Shown piece by piece: positions 20,843 to 31,905 of a stretch of DNA of 64,000 nucleotides. Source of the stretch: Triglochin maritima. Taxonomy: Eukaryota > Streptophyta > Magnoliopsida > Alismatales > Juncaginaceae. The notes under the pieces were generated by a model that had not been told where the DNA came from, searched no databases, and saw only the letters and a list, made by a program, of their open reading frames with translations. Made by a program: the position numbers and the translations under genes. Positions within the stretch are counted from its first letter, which is position 1, and each line of letters starts with the position of its first letter. The stretch lies in assembly GCA_963682175.1 (NCBI GenBank), contig OY821791.1, positions 17,512,542 through 17,576,541 of the forward strand, read 5' to 3'.

Positions 20843-21857
20843 GAACTCTTCACCTTCCATTGTAATTACCCATTGCTTGGTGGCATTCTCTCTACTAAGG
20901 AGTGAGCCTTGAAGCAAAAACTCAAGGTGGAGAAGAATGCTACCTTCAATGTGAGTCATTGTTAATAAAATAATTCTTCTAGTTTCTTTTAATCTTGTCT
21001 TTTAATTTGTGTATGTTTGTGTTGTCTTTCCTTTCCTTTTATGCTTCTTTATTTCTTGCTTGATTAGTGTAGTTTTATTTCAGTAGAATGCTTCATTTTG
21101 TTAGAGTAGTTAGTTTAAATATGTGTGAGTAGTTCCATCCCCATTTGGGGGGTGGAGAAATATGTGATATAATCATGTAGTGTATTAAGTGTGTGTTATC
21201 TTTATCCCTTGAGCTTTATATGATTTCCATAACCATCTAATGGGTTTTCACTCTTATCTTTGATATGTTAATGCTCTTGAATGAAGCTTAGCTTATGCTT
21301 TGATTAGTGGACCTATTTTATGAGGAATGATAAGGTTAGGATATGGATGAAGTTAATGTTGGAAACACAATTTGTAGTGTATGTGCTCTTGTTGCCTTTA
21401 CCTTAGCTAATGTCTTGTATGTTTTAATGATGTAGTCTTATCTTAATTCATGTGGAGGCATAGTAGGGTCTAGTCTTTATACTTGAGTTCATTTAGCTTC
21501 ATTCCAATTATTGTCTTGTATGTTTTAATGATGTAGTCTTATCTTAATTCATGTAGAGGCAAAGTTGGATGTAGTTTTATGATTTCATGCACTACATATT
21601 GTGAGGAGCTTAATGAACACACACACACTCTTTTATGTTCACATTATTTCTCTACCCCATTTGGGGTTTAGTTTTATCGTTTCTTCTCCATTTCATTTCG
21701 CATTGTAATATAGTTTAGTGTAACCAATCTTTCTCTCCTTCTTTTACCTCTCGCCTTCGAACAAACCAATTGTCGACACACCTCCCAGTGGACGACCCGT
21801 ATTTGCCACCGCTTCAACGCGGCCGTGCACTTGCGGTTAATATAAAACGATCAATCA

Positions 21858-24081
21858 GTAATATCGGAGTATATCATCTTCCCAATTTGTAATTGTACTT
21901 TCTTGAAGACCCCTACCGTATACAACTCGCTCAACTGCCTCTCGAATGGATACATTGAAACTAATTGGGGACTCTTATGGAGACAATCAAAATCGTATTG
22001 AGCTTCCTTCTCATACTTGTGGCGGAGCGCGAGTTCGTATTGTCCAACGAACTGCGTAAGTGTGGTCTTAGATGTCAGGTACTTGTCAAAAAAGGCGTTC
22101 ATACCCTTGCTTCTCTGAGTAGATGTCATTCCTGCGAAAAAACAATCTCCAACAAATGCAGGTATCCAGGACCCTCGGATTGCATAAATCGATTGGAGCC
22201 AACTACGGTTATGGAGGTCAAAATCACCAAGAAAACCCTGCCAATTACGCTCAAATTCTGCTGGGGTTTTGGATTCGAATACAATCAATTTGAGATCAAA
22301 TAGCACGTGTTTCCGATACTGCGTCGGCAACTTCACGGGAGCTTTGTTCATTATGTGCCATATACAAAATATGTGCCTCGCGTCTGGGAATACATTCCTC
22401 ACAGCAGCAGTAATGGCACCACATTGATCTGTTATGATCGTTGGGGGACTTATATCTGCATGGACGGGGGCAATTTTAAATGAGTGAGTCATATATTCAA
22501 AGGTACGAAAAACTACTTTGAAAACTTAATCCAGACAAACACAACTTATTACGTACAAAACCACAAAGTATTCAGAACAGACATACGACTTAATCTGGAC
22601 AGACATACAACTTATTCCGGACATACACCCAACTTATTCCGGACAGACACCCAACTTGTTCCGAACAAACCATATTCCGGACACACACAGAACTTATTCC
22701 GGACAGACATACATCTTATTCCGAATGGAGAATGATCTTATTCCGGACAGACAAGCAACTTTATCGGGATAGAACCAGAACTTATTCGGGGCATACTCAT
22801 AACTTAAACCGGACAGACATACATCTTATTTTGGACAGAGAAGGACCTTATTCCGAACAGACATTCTGAACAGACATTCCAGACAGACAAGCAACTTTAT
22901 CGGGATAGAACCAGAACTTATTGTGGACACACTCAATACTTAAACTGGACATACATACATCTTATTCCGGACAGAGCAGGACCTTATTCCGGACAGACAA
23001 GCAACTTCGTCTGGATAGAAGTTGCCCAAACCTTAAACCGGACAGACATATTACTTATTCTGGATAGAACCACAACTTATTCCGGGCATGCATACAACTT
23101 AAACTGGACTGACACGGGACTTAAATCGGACCGACCCTAAGTATATACGTACCGTTCATGCACGACAACCAAGTTTGGAACAACCAGATGTAATTTTCAT
23201 TGGTTTCAGAAGACAGCAAAGCGCAACCGAGCAAAACCTATTCGAAATGGTGATTTACTCCTACAAATGGGGCAAAAGGCATGTCGTATTTGTTGGTAAT
23301 GTAGGTCGTGTCGAAACATATTGCGTCTCCAAAGTATGAGTACGCAGCTCTAGAACGACAGTCAACCCAGAACACGTTTCGTTGTTTTCCTTCGTCATCC
23401 ATATCCATTACATAAAAAAACATAGAATCAATTTTCTGCATCCTGATGAAATAATTCTGAAGAGCTTGTGCATCGCCCGTTCCCATCTTCAAATTTCTGA
23501 CTTCGTTTACAACGTTCCTGCACAAAGCAATGTTTAAGACCGAGCAAAATGCTTAACTTCAATTAAATTACACAGAAAATAACACACACCTCAGGTCCCG
23601 CTCGTTGAAAGTCAATTTGTCATGACCTCCGGCCTCGACCACAAAAGATTGCATGGTCTTAGCAGCCGATATCCCAGCAGAATCATTGCACGATATGCGT
23701 GCTCTGGCGGCATCAGGGACGGATCGTTTTTGTCGGAGGAAACACATTTCATCGTCCTCAAGCATGGTGTGGTTATGTTGAAGATCAACATAGTTAATGT
23801 GGTACCTTCTTGCTGGGTTTCCAGAGACCCTGATCCGAGCAGTGCACTGGACCCTACCGGATAACCTATGCTTTAGTTTCCCTTCTCCTTGGTTTGCTAG
23901 AGCGTGGACCTCCATGGAGCAAGTCAGTGTGGCACGTATCACAACAGCACGATCGTAATGAGATTGCCTTATCTTAACACCAAAACCACATGAAACAGGC
24001 ATAGGCAACGTAAAATGTTTTGACGTCTTCGAAAGAACGAAAAAACATCTGCTGCTTCGGAACGTTTGAGGTCTCCTCCAT
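21858..24081 (-). pseudogene. FAR1-like MULE transposase, exons 1-3
   Basis: The start is ATG at 24081 (MEETSNVPKQQMFF), followed by the FAR1 DNA-binding domain to 23590: FEDVKTFYVAYA, a frameshift, GFGVKIRQSHYDR, then HNHTMLEDDEMCFLRQKRSV. Intron 1 is 23518-23589. Exon 2 (23155-23517) has YFGDAICFDTTYITNKYDMP with the first catalytic Asp, and a TAG after NHHFE. Intron 2 is 22456-23154. Exon 3 (21858-22455) has PPTIITDQCGAI with the second Asp, FPDARHIFCIWHIMNK, and FFDKYLTSKTTLTQFV. Splice sites are GT-AG and keep frame. The family includes FHY3/FAR1 transcription factors and Jittery-like transposases. The SWIM exon is at 19850-20308. Confidence 0.85.
22520..23135. repeat. TTATTCCGGACAGACA minisatellite in transposase intron
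   Basis: About 25 diverged copies of a 20-26 bp unit around ACTTATTCCGGACAGACATAC fill nearly all of the 699-bp intron 2. Higher-order similarity is seen between 22730-22830 and 22850-22990. Read with the gene, the unit is GTCTGTCCGGAATAAG. Confidence 0.85.
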
Positions 24082-24522
24082 TTAAGTACAAAGAACGAAG
24101 GAAAATGGTTGATAGTGCGCCAAAAGGGAGACAAAAGGAGGAAGAAAATCCATGAGATGTGTATCCTACGTAGGAGCGCCAAAACGAGGGTGGACAGACT
24201 GATTTGAGACGCATTTAATGTGATTGGAAACGCATCGGGAAGAGAAAATAAAAAATAAGAAAAGGATTAAGTTTTGCTGACATGGATGAGTCCACCTCAG
24301 CAGCGTCCTCAACGAGCGTCCTAAACAGCGGTCACTAATCATTTTCCATTTATCACTTATTGTGTTGGTTTTGGAGAATGGGCTCGTCAGCCAAAACGTA
24401 TACATTTTATTGTGTTTGATATTTGAAAATTTGAATTTGAATAGCTGGTTGATTATTTGTAACTACTTTTTAGTTGCTGCATTGGTGGTTCCAGGATTTC
24501 AAGTATGGTAGGGCACCATGCA
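24082..24522. other. 5' flank of FAR1-like transposase
   Basis: Presumed promoter and 5' leader of the minus-strand transposase. I see no convincing TATA box, TE end or coding sequence. The CACTA element begins at 24523. Confidence 0.4.
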
Positions 24523-24662
24523 CACTGCTGGAGAAAATGGGTATAACGTCGGATATTAAGGGGGTCAACGTCGGGTTGATTGGCTTAGTTGACCGACGTG
24601 GTAAGTCGGAGACGTTATACGGGGGTACTCTTTCACGTCGGTCTAAAATCCGACGTGGTAGT

Positions 24663-26007
24663 TGTTGGATCGTATGGGTCGGCTATGCTAATCACTTTTA
24701 TCCCTAATTACCTACTTGTTTAACTATCAAACATAAGCGCAACAGAATTTAAACAAACAATTGAGTAGGGAAGGAATATGCAAACCACAATGGAATACGG
24801 GGGGTTTTACAGAGGTTCGGCCACCGCCTACGTCCTCTCTTGCAAGCTCCGCTTGACACTTCGAGCTTCGCTCACGACTTCCCTAACCACTCCCTGTTCC
24901 GGGCCGGGAGAGAATGCCTTTACAATCTTCAAGCTCGCGAACAACCCTCGCCGAGCTTGGCTATTCCTCTCACAATCCGAGAGGGATCACTTCGGGCTCT
25001 CACCGAAGTCTATACTTGTGTCTTGGGATTTCACCAAGACCCTTGCTTCCTTGACAAACAATTGGAGTGGAACAACACTCTCTAAACTTGAGCACACTTG
25101 AGTACAATATGGAATTGATCACTAATATGGAAGGTTTGAGCTTTTGAGTGTGTGTGAAGCTTTCTCTCTAATGTTGGGGACAAATAGGTGTTGGAGAGAT
25201 GTCTTAAAATGTGTTTTATATCTCTATTTATAAGCTCCAAAAGAGTTATAGCCGTTGGGATTGATTGAGTAAGAGTTGGTGTAGGATACACAAAATAGAA
25301 ACCTGCAGGACCCAATTCTGCCTAAAAACGGTCGACCGAAACGGGTATTTCGTTCGACCGTTTGGTCAAATTTCAGCTTTGACTTAAGTTAACTTAAGTT
25401 AACGGTCGAACGAGCTCAGGGGATTGGTCGACCGAATTAGTCCAGGCACTTCTGGGAGACCAAATTGTGTTGGTTTGGTCGACCATTGGGAAAGTTTCGG
25501 TCGACCGGATGTTTGGTAATTTTGGGGTATTCGGGAATAACATGAATACGACCGTTGGGTATAATACGAAAAAACAAACGGTTTGAAAATATGTGTAAAC
25601 GGTCAAAAGGAAAGGTTTCAACGGTCGACCGTTTGGCCAGGCAGTTCAAGTTTTGTTAAGGTGTTTTCCGGTTCTAGTTTGGATGATCTATTGAAATCCA
25701 AATTATGTGAAATTTTGTGTGTGTGACTTCTATAGGAACCTCATGTGTGGTTGAGTAGTTTTTAGCTCAAGTATGCTCAATTACGCAAGGTTCCTAAAGA
25801 CTCAAAGAAATACAAAATACATGTCTTCAAATGAGCGTGATTACATGTCTTGACTTGATTTCCTTTCTTCCTTGAGTCTTGATCACCTGTAGAGGTTAGT
25901 ACAAGGCAATATATATGCAATGCAATATGTGTGCTACTCTACATGATTATAATTAAGAGTAGGTTGAATAAATCATCAAAACATAGATTAAGGTCAAAAA
26001 GCCAACT
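24663..26007 (-). mobile_element. Family C solo LTR inside CACTA
   Basis: This 1345-bp LTR opens TGTTGGATCG and ends GCCAACT, where GCCAACA is expected. GTAGT flanks it (24658-24662 and 26008-26012). It is the only uninterrupted C copy in the window and so defines the LTR length. The array at 25325-25640 has fewer intact palindromes than 9911-10410. TATA box at 25225-25232 (minus). Confidence 0.93.
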
Positions 26008-26239
26008 GTAGTAGGGTCTACCACGTCGGTTTCCTATGCAACCGACGTGGTAGACCCCTTAATATAAAAAAATTATGTTTTTGATTTTTCGGTTTTTATA
26101 CCGTACCACGTCGATTTTCTAGAAAACCGACGTTGTAGGGGATCTACCACGTCGGTTTTATAGAAAACCGACGTTGTAGGGTATTTTTTTATTTTTGGTT
26201 TTTGTACCCTACAACGTCAGTTTTCTTTAAGAAGACATT

Positions 26240-27225
26240 GTATGTTATTTTTTTCGTTTTTTTATTTTTTATTTTTAAATTTAATGTCTGTAATTCACAC
26301 TCAATACCTGGAACATTCATATTCAATTCAACAACTTTCAAATTCACATACATTTATTCCAGCATTCATTCAAACAATACACAAAAGATTCATCTAATAA
26401 TGCAACAAATAAAACAAAACTTCTTATACATGGATCTGTTTTTTAAGTCAATCTACAAAAATGAATGAATGAATGTTTTCTTTCCCTCAAGAGATCAACC
26501 ACGGTGATCCACAACATGTATACTACCATGACACTGCAAGAAAAGTAATAAAAGGAAGAATGTGAGAGAATATTTGTCGTGTACTCGGTGTGGCCTTGGA
26601 TTCCCATCACGTGATCTCCATAAACAAACAAACATCTCAATCTGTGTTCTCCAACCACGCCACCACCTCTGCTCCTTAAGGATACATGCATTCCGACAAC
26701 CATTTGAGGAGCAAATTTCTGGATCAAATATTGACATTAATGAACTTACATTTGAGGAGTCAACCATCACTTGTGGTGGAATGGACACCTTCTCAAATTC
26801 TTGCTTTAGAACACGACCCTCCTTCCCACAAAGTTGAACGCGCAAGACAGGAAATTAATTCCTCCAAGGTCTACCGCATAAACACTAGATCAAAGACCAA
26901 CCATCGTAACTTATCACACAAAATAAAAACGTCAAAATTTCTTCCAAATTGAAATCCACAGCAAAAAATCAAAATCGAACCCCCACCTGGATGTACAGAT
27001 TCAACTATGCTGGATCGGTCTTTAAGGTCTCCATTTTCTCGAATCCCGCTCGATTGGTCGTCGGAGAAGGGACGAGAGGGTCAGGGTTTGGAGGCGGAGG
27101 AGTGGAGAACGTGGGATCACGAGGTCGGAAACGGATAGGAAGTGGAGAAGGAAATGGATCTCTCACCCATCTTTACTTCTGGATGGCAAGGTCTATATGG
27201 TTCGGGAGAGGCCGGACGTGGTAGA
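26240..27225 (-). other. Interior of CACTA, possible captured exons
   Basis: Between the subterminal repeats lies about 1 kb of ordinary-looking sequence. On the minus strand, METLKTDPA then a stop and LNLYIQ end at a GTGGGG donor (about 26985). VQLCGKEGRVLKQEFEKVSI continues to VMVDSSN and a consensus donor GTAAGT at about 26745. This looks like spliced host coding sequence carried by the transposon, but I do not recognise the gene. Confidence 0.35.
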
Positions 27226-27967
27226 CCACGTCGGACTATTTTATACCCCCTACCATGTCGGATTAATTAAAATCTGACGTGGTAGACCACTTCAGTCCAA
27301 ATCATGTCCAACGTCCAGAAAATCGGGTGGGGATTCCCTACCACGTCGGCTTATGTGTTCGCCAAGGTGGAAGATACCCTACCACGTCGGATTTCCTAAA
27401 ACCGACGTGGTAGGGTTTTATTTTAAAAAAAATATTAAAAATGAAACGCTAATCCAAATAAGAGGAACTCAAACCAAATGGGTTGACATTGACAGATGTT
27501 GCATCAAAATGCAATCAATAACAAAATGATGATATTAGCAATAATAGCATAATACTGGGAATTCAGGGATATCTCAACTTGATTGCTTAATAGTATGACA
27601 CATTAATCCTCGTCTCTTAATAAACCTATGATTTTATAAATATCACATTTTTATTCAAACAAGTCAGTAATGCATTTTCCGAAATTTAAAAAAAACACTA
27701 CCACGTCGGATTTCCTAAAACCGACGTGGTAGTGTTTTAATTTTATAAAAACTATATTAAAAAACACCCAACCGATGTGGTAAGGTTTTAATTTTATAAA
27801 AAATATATTAAAAAGACACCTTACCACGTCGGTGTTGATAAAACCGACGAGGTAGAGGAGTCTTCCACGTCTGTTAACTAAACCCGACGTGGTAAGGGGT
27901 ATTCCACGTCGGTTTGTAATTAACCAACGTGGTAGAGGCGACGTGATAGGTTGACTTTCCAACAGTG

Positions 27968-28143
27968 TCACTAGCGCACCAATCGACAACCAAAAAATAA
28001 CATAGAAGCCAAAAATATTAATATTGAATAAAAAGTTAGAAACAAAATGTCGTAAATAATTCAAATTACAACCTAATAATAGTTTAAAATTATTACAATT
28101 GTTCGATGAGTTTTCCTACTTTGGAACTAATTTATAATAGCAT
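27968..28143. other. Spacer between CACTA and hAT elements
   Basis: Short AT-rich sequence with no feature seen. Its last eight bases, AATAGCAT, are the hAT target duplication. Confidence 0.4.
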
Positions 28144-28773
28144 TAGGGCTGTCAATTTTACACGAAACACGATAACACGACACGAAAACGACACGAAGTT
28201 AACGGATATGGATTTAGAATTTGAACACGATTAATAAATGGGTTGGATACGGCAACACGATTATTAAATGGGTTGGATATGGATTTCTGCTGCAAAAACG
28301 ATTAACACGATTAAGACACGATAAAACACGATAAATAATTGGGTAATTAGGCACACGATTACGAATACGACACGATTAATACACGATTAATACTGACAAG
28401 TCTATAAGTAATATATAAGTTATAAATTATAATAAACAAATTCTAAGAACTGAATGTCATATTTATAATTTTACGAATTATATATATAAGTGGTTTGAAA
28501 CTTTGAAGTTTGAACTCTGAACGAGTGGATAATCGTGTGTTAATTGTGTGTTAAATGGTGTAAACGGTAGCGGTGTTAAACGTGTACACGAAGTAACCCG
28601 TTTAATAATTGAGTATAAACGGGTTGGATATGGCAACACGATTATAAATGGGTTGGCTACGGCAGAAATTTAGCAACACGATTATTAAATGGGTCGGATA
28701 CGGCGCAACACCTAGAGCTTATATATAGGAGTTGACACGACACGATTAGCACACGACAAGATTGATAGCCCTA
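28144..28773. mobile_element. Non-autonomous hAT-type element
   Basis: Inverted ends TAGGGCTGTCAAT and ATTGATAGCCCTA match at 12 of 13 positions. They are flanked by a perfect 8-bp duplication AATAGCAT (28136-28143 and 28774-28781), the hAT hallmark. The 630-bp interior is rich in CACGA and ACACGATTA repeats with AATGGGTTGGATA(C/T)GG blocks, and has no coding capacity. Confidence 0.92.
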
Positions 28774-29013
28774 AATAGCATCCGTGTTAGTACCCAAAAA
28801 ACAAATCTTTCTCTAGATAAGTAATCAAACAATCATTAAACATTTGATCTCTCGTGCTATTAGTAATTCAACCAAGCAAGTGAAAGTAGTAATTCATCAG
28901 GGCAGCAGGCATGTGGGGACAGAATTTTTTTAGTCCTAACAGAAGAATATACAAAGCACTATCTTTTTGAAGTCTAATGTGACTACGATTAAGATCAAAC
29001 TTGAGTTGTATAC

Positions 29014-29951
29014 CATGCTTTATCTAAAATAGCTATTACTCCACCAGGTTTCTGTCCATAAAAGAAATTTAATCAATACATCAGGAGGATTTTTTCAATA
29101 TCATATAGAAAGTGAAATTATTCATAAAAGCACTGTTTTTTTAAATGAATTTGATTGCTCCATATGAACGGTGATTCTCAGTAGAATATGAAGTCATATA
29201 TTATGCACAAAGAAATACCATCCAAATCTCTTAGAATTTTTTATATTTGTAGAATATTTAAAGTATTGATTCGTCAGAGCAGAGGAAATATGTTACTGTG
29301 AAGAAAAATATATTATAGATGATAGACAGAAAGATCGAAAGTTAGACCTTCTCAATAAGCTCAAAAACATATTTGTTGTCTACAATCGATGGAGCTCCAA
29401 CTAATCTCCTCCCTTGTATATTCTTCTTGTTCCATTTTGAAAACGTGCTGCAGGCCATAAGACGCGCCTTAGGGCTCCATTAAAGTTATCAGATTTGAGC
29501 ATTATTTATTTCAAATGATTAACCTGATTAAAATGTTGTCGCAGCTTCTAATTTGTAAAATTGATACATAGCTGTCCAAAACTGTAAACAAGGCGATTAA
29601 ATGAGATATGATTGGAGATACCGACCAAAATTTCTATGTTATTGGAGTACGTGTTGGTCTTAAAACTTTCAAAACCATAAATATCAAGAACTCTTGTTAG
29701 TGACTTTCGGTTCGCATCCTGCCCAATTGAAACATTAATCTTATCTACCAGCCTGTTCACATTGATTCATAACAGATGGGCATCAAACAGAGAATCTTTT
29801 CCAAGAAAAGATGGAATCTAGAAAAAGAGAATTACCGGTCAAATAAGCGGGAATATATCGTCTTCGTAATACCATCCCTGCTCCCAACTGCAGCTGCATG
29901 ATCCAGAACTGTCATAATTATTCCTTCCGGTGTATGCATCACACGGCCAAT
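29014..29951 (-). pseudogene. Plant myosin motor-domain pseudogene, five exons
   Basis: Myosin moves cargo on actin. Five consecutive exons of a plant myosin head are seen with GT-AG introns in place. Exon 1 (29836 to about 29951) has RVMHTPEG and TKTIYSRLFD. Exon 2 (29651-29752) has [18 protein letters not shown] and [12 protein letters not shown], the switch-2/relay region. Exon 3 (29524-29581) has [20 protein letters not shown]. Exon 4 (29348-29447) has HVFKMEQEEYTREEISW, a frameshift, VDNKYVFELIEK. Exon 5 (29014-29051) has KPGGVIAILDKA. The stop replaces the Glu of the NEKLQQHF motif. Nothing recognisable precedes or follows, so it is a truncated genomic copy. Class XI is more likely than VIII, but this is not proven. 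Confidence 0.88.
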
Positions 29952-31339
29952 CAATGCATTTTTATTTTAATGGAAGGGTACGTGCCCCACCACGCACTAA
30001 CGTGGGTACGCCCCCTGCTTGCATGGTGTTAAAAGTAGTAATTAAAGCACTTATTTTAGTAATAATAGAGGAGAAAATGGTAAAAACAAATAAAATAACT
30101 TTTGGACAGTAAAAATTGGTACCCGCGGTCGAAGTTGTAGGTATATTGTTATTGTTTTCTTCTCAAAGTGTTTTGGTTTTACTTTTTTGTTCAAACAAAA
30201 TGTGAATTATTTCTCTACAAGCTAGTGTGACCGAGCAGGTCCACCTTAGAGTTGGTTATTGAGAATTGATTTAAGAACCGAAACTAATAGACAACCAAAT
30301 GGCAAGCAACCTAAATGAACTTTTGGACGGTAAAAGTTATAACCCAAAGTTGTAGCATAAGTTGCTAACTTGATAACCATGATGATGAATATATTGTAAA
30401 TAGTTAAAATAATTGCAAAATCCAATCAAAATCTTTTGACGTGGTGTGTTAGTATACAAATGTGTTAATTAATATTCACATTGAAAACTAATAAAAGATT
30501 CTTGGGCGTTAATATACAAATGTGTTAATTAAAAAGTCCACCGGATAAGATCATGCCACTTGCACGTTACAACGAAAAAATTATTTGTTGACGCGGGTCG
30601 GGACGTCGTCTCACGTGGTCAATCAAGTCAGCAAAAATCAAAGATTATTTAAATCATATATTATTTATTTTGTGTCACATCACACGCACGCTAAACTATA
30701 CGAAATTTGGTTTACATATCTCCTCAAAACCTTCCATTATCCCCCAAAATCTTTCATTCTTCATCATTTTCTCCCGGTGGAAGGCGAGATCGGTAAAAGA
30801 GATGCCAAGGGAGACGACGCGGGAGTGAGTGTAGAGGAGGTGGGACGCCAACGATGATGGTTAGGACGTCACGACGTAGTTGGTCGGCGAGGAGCAGGAG
30901 GAGGAGAAAGTGGGCGGCGTTGGAGTCTGCCTCGAGGCGAGGATGATGAGGAATGTTGTTCTTTGTAGCTGATTTGTGTTTTTTGTGTGGTGTTTTTTGA
31001 GGAAAGTTTGATTTTCGTTACTGATTTGAAGTTTTTGGTTTTGTTCTATGATTGATTGGTCTTGATTTTTTTGGAAGTGTGGTTTTTGTAGCTGATTTGA
31101 GTTTTTTGTGTTGAGTTTTTTGCAAAAAAGTTTGCTTCTTTGTGGTTGATTTGAAGTTTTTGGTTTGTTTTGCGATGGATCGATCTTGGTTTTTCGATGT
31201 TATTTTGAAATGCTTGTTTCTTTGTTGTGTTCTTGTTTAAAGTTGGTTTGTCTTTGATATTAATTTGATTTTGTGGGGGTTTTCAGATTTATTTTCACGG
31301 TATTGGATTTGATTTCGTGTTCTTGAAAAGGACAAACGC
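29952..31339. other. Unassigned region with GC-rich gene-like start
   Basis: I see no known gene. 30720-30960 looks like a plant 5' untranslated region passing into GC-rich purine-rich coding-like DNA (GACGACGCGGGAGTGAGTG, GGAGGAGGAGAAAGTGGG). 30965-31320 is T/G-rich with repeated TGATTTGAGTTTTTTG-type phrases. The longest plus-strand frame there (30585-30857) has no family resemblance. Confidence 0.35.
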
Positions 31340-31745
31340 ATGTGATAAAAAGAAAAACTTAAAAAGGAAAAATAACAACTTATAAAAAGGAAAAAATGCA
31401 ACTTAAAAATGATGAAGCAATACTTTAAAAAAAAACTTAAAAAAGATGAAACAATATGTAAAAAGGAACAAACATAACTTTAAAATGACGAAACAAAACT
31501 TAAAAAGAAAAAATAATAACTTAAAAAGAAAAAACAACTTGAAAAGGAAGAAAACACAACTTAAAAAGGAGTAAACATATCTTAAAAAGAAACAAACATG
31601 ACTTAAAAAGGAAAAACAACAACTCTTATGCTAAAAATGATAAAACCATACATAAAAAGTACAAATCGGTACTTAAAAATGATAAACTTTTATGTTAAAA
31701 AGGACAGACGTAGATGTTAAAAGGAACATACTTATATGTTTAAAA
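31340..31745. repeat. A-rich minisatellite (ACTTAAAAAGGAAAAA)
   Basis: About 18 degenerate copies of a 20-26 bp unit (ACTTAAAAAGGAAAAAACAA and variants) run head to tail. Almost no C or G outside GG and AC steps, strong strand bias, no coding potential. Confidence 0.85.
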
Positions 31746-31774
31746 TGACAAAAAATGAACTCTTCATTTTACAT

Positions 31775-31905
31775 TTGTATCTGAATGTTGCATGAAGAAA
31801 CCAAAAGTTGCGTTGGGAAAAGTAAAATTTGCATGAAAAAACTAAACGTTGCAGTAAGAAAATAATGTTGCATTGGAAAATTAAAGGTTGCATGTGACAC
31901 AAACA
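31775..31905. repeat. GTTGCAT minisatellite
   Basis: Six diverged copies of a 20-25 bp unit (AAAAGTTGCATTGGGAAAA type) lie directly behind the A-rich array. The two may share an origin. Confidence 0.7.

Larger units (their letters stand above)
20309..21857 (+). mobile_element. Family A solo LTR inside the transposase
   Basis: This 1549-bp LTR (TGATTGA...TCAATCA) has matching GTAAT at 20304-20308 and 21858-21862. Removing LTR plus one GTAAT rejoins the transposase exon. It arose by recombination between the LTRs of a full element. It has a TATA box at 20835-20842 and the palindrome pair at 20676-20714. Confidence 0.95.
24523..27967. mobile_element. Non-autonomous CACTA element
   Basis: The terminal inverted repeats are CACTGCTGGA (24523-24532) and TCCAACAGTG (27958-27967). 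Flanking triplets are GCA and TCA, so the 3-bp duplication matches at two of three bases. Both ends are lined with subterminal repeats built on TACCACGTCGG and its reverse CCGACGTGGTA, often as hairpins separated by a few bases (24541-24662, 26010-26230, 27225-27960). Such subterminal arrays bind CACTA transposase. No TNPD-like transposase is present. It contains a family C solo LTR at 24663-26007. Confidence 0.85.

Noticed and set aside
21858..24081. An active FHY3/FAR1-type transcription factor
   Set aside because: It has a frameshift in the DNA-binding domain, a TAG in exon 2 and an LTR between exons. The surroundings are all transposons.
26495..26845. A 116-codon minus-strand frame as a complete gene
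   Set aside because: It reads through a consensus splice donor at about 26745 and sits inside a CACTA element, so at best it is an exon fragment. Kept only as part of the CACTA interior.
30585..30857. A 90-codon plus-strand frame as a small gene
   Set aside because: It starts in AT-rich leader-like DNA, has no family resemblance, and composition changes midway. Described only as an unassigned gene-like start.
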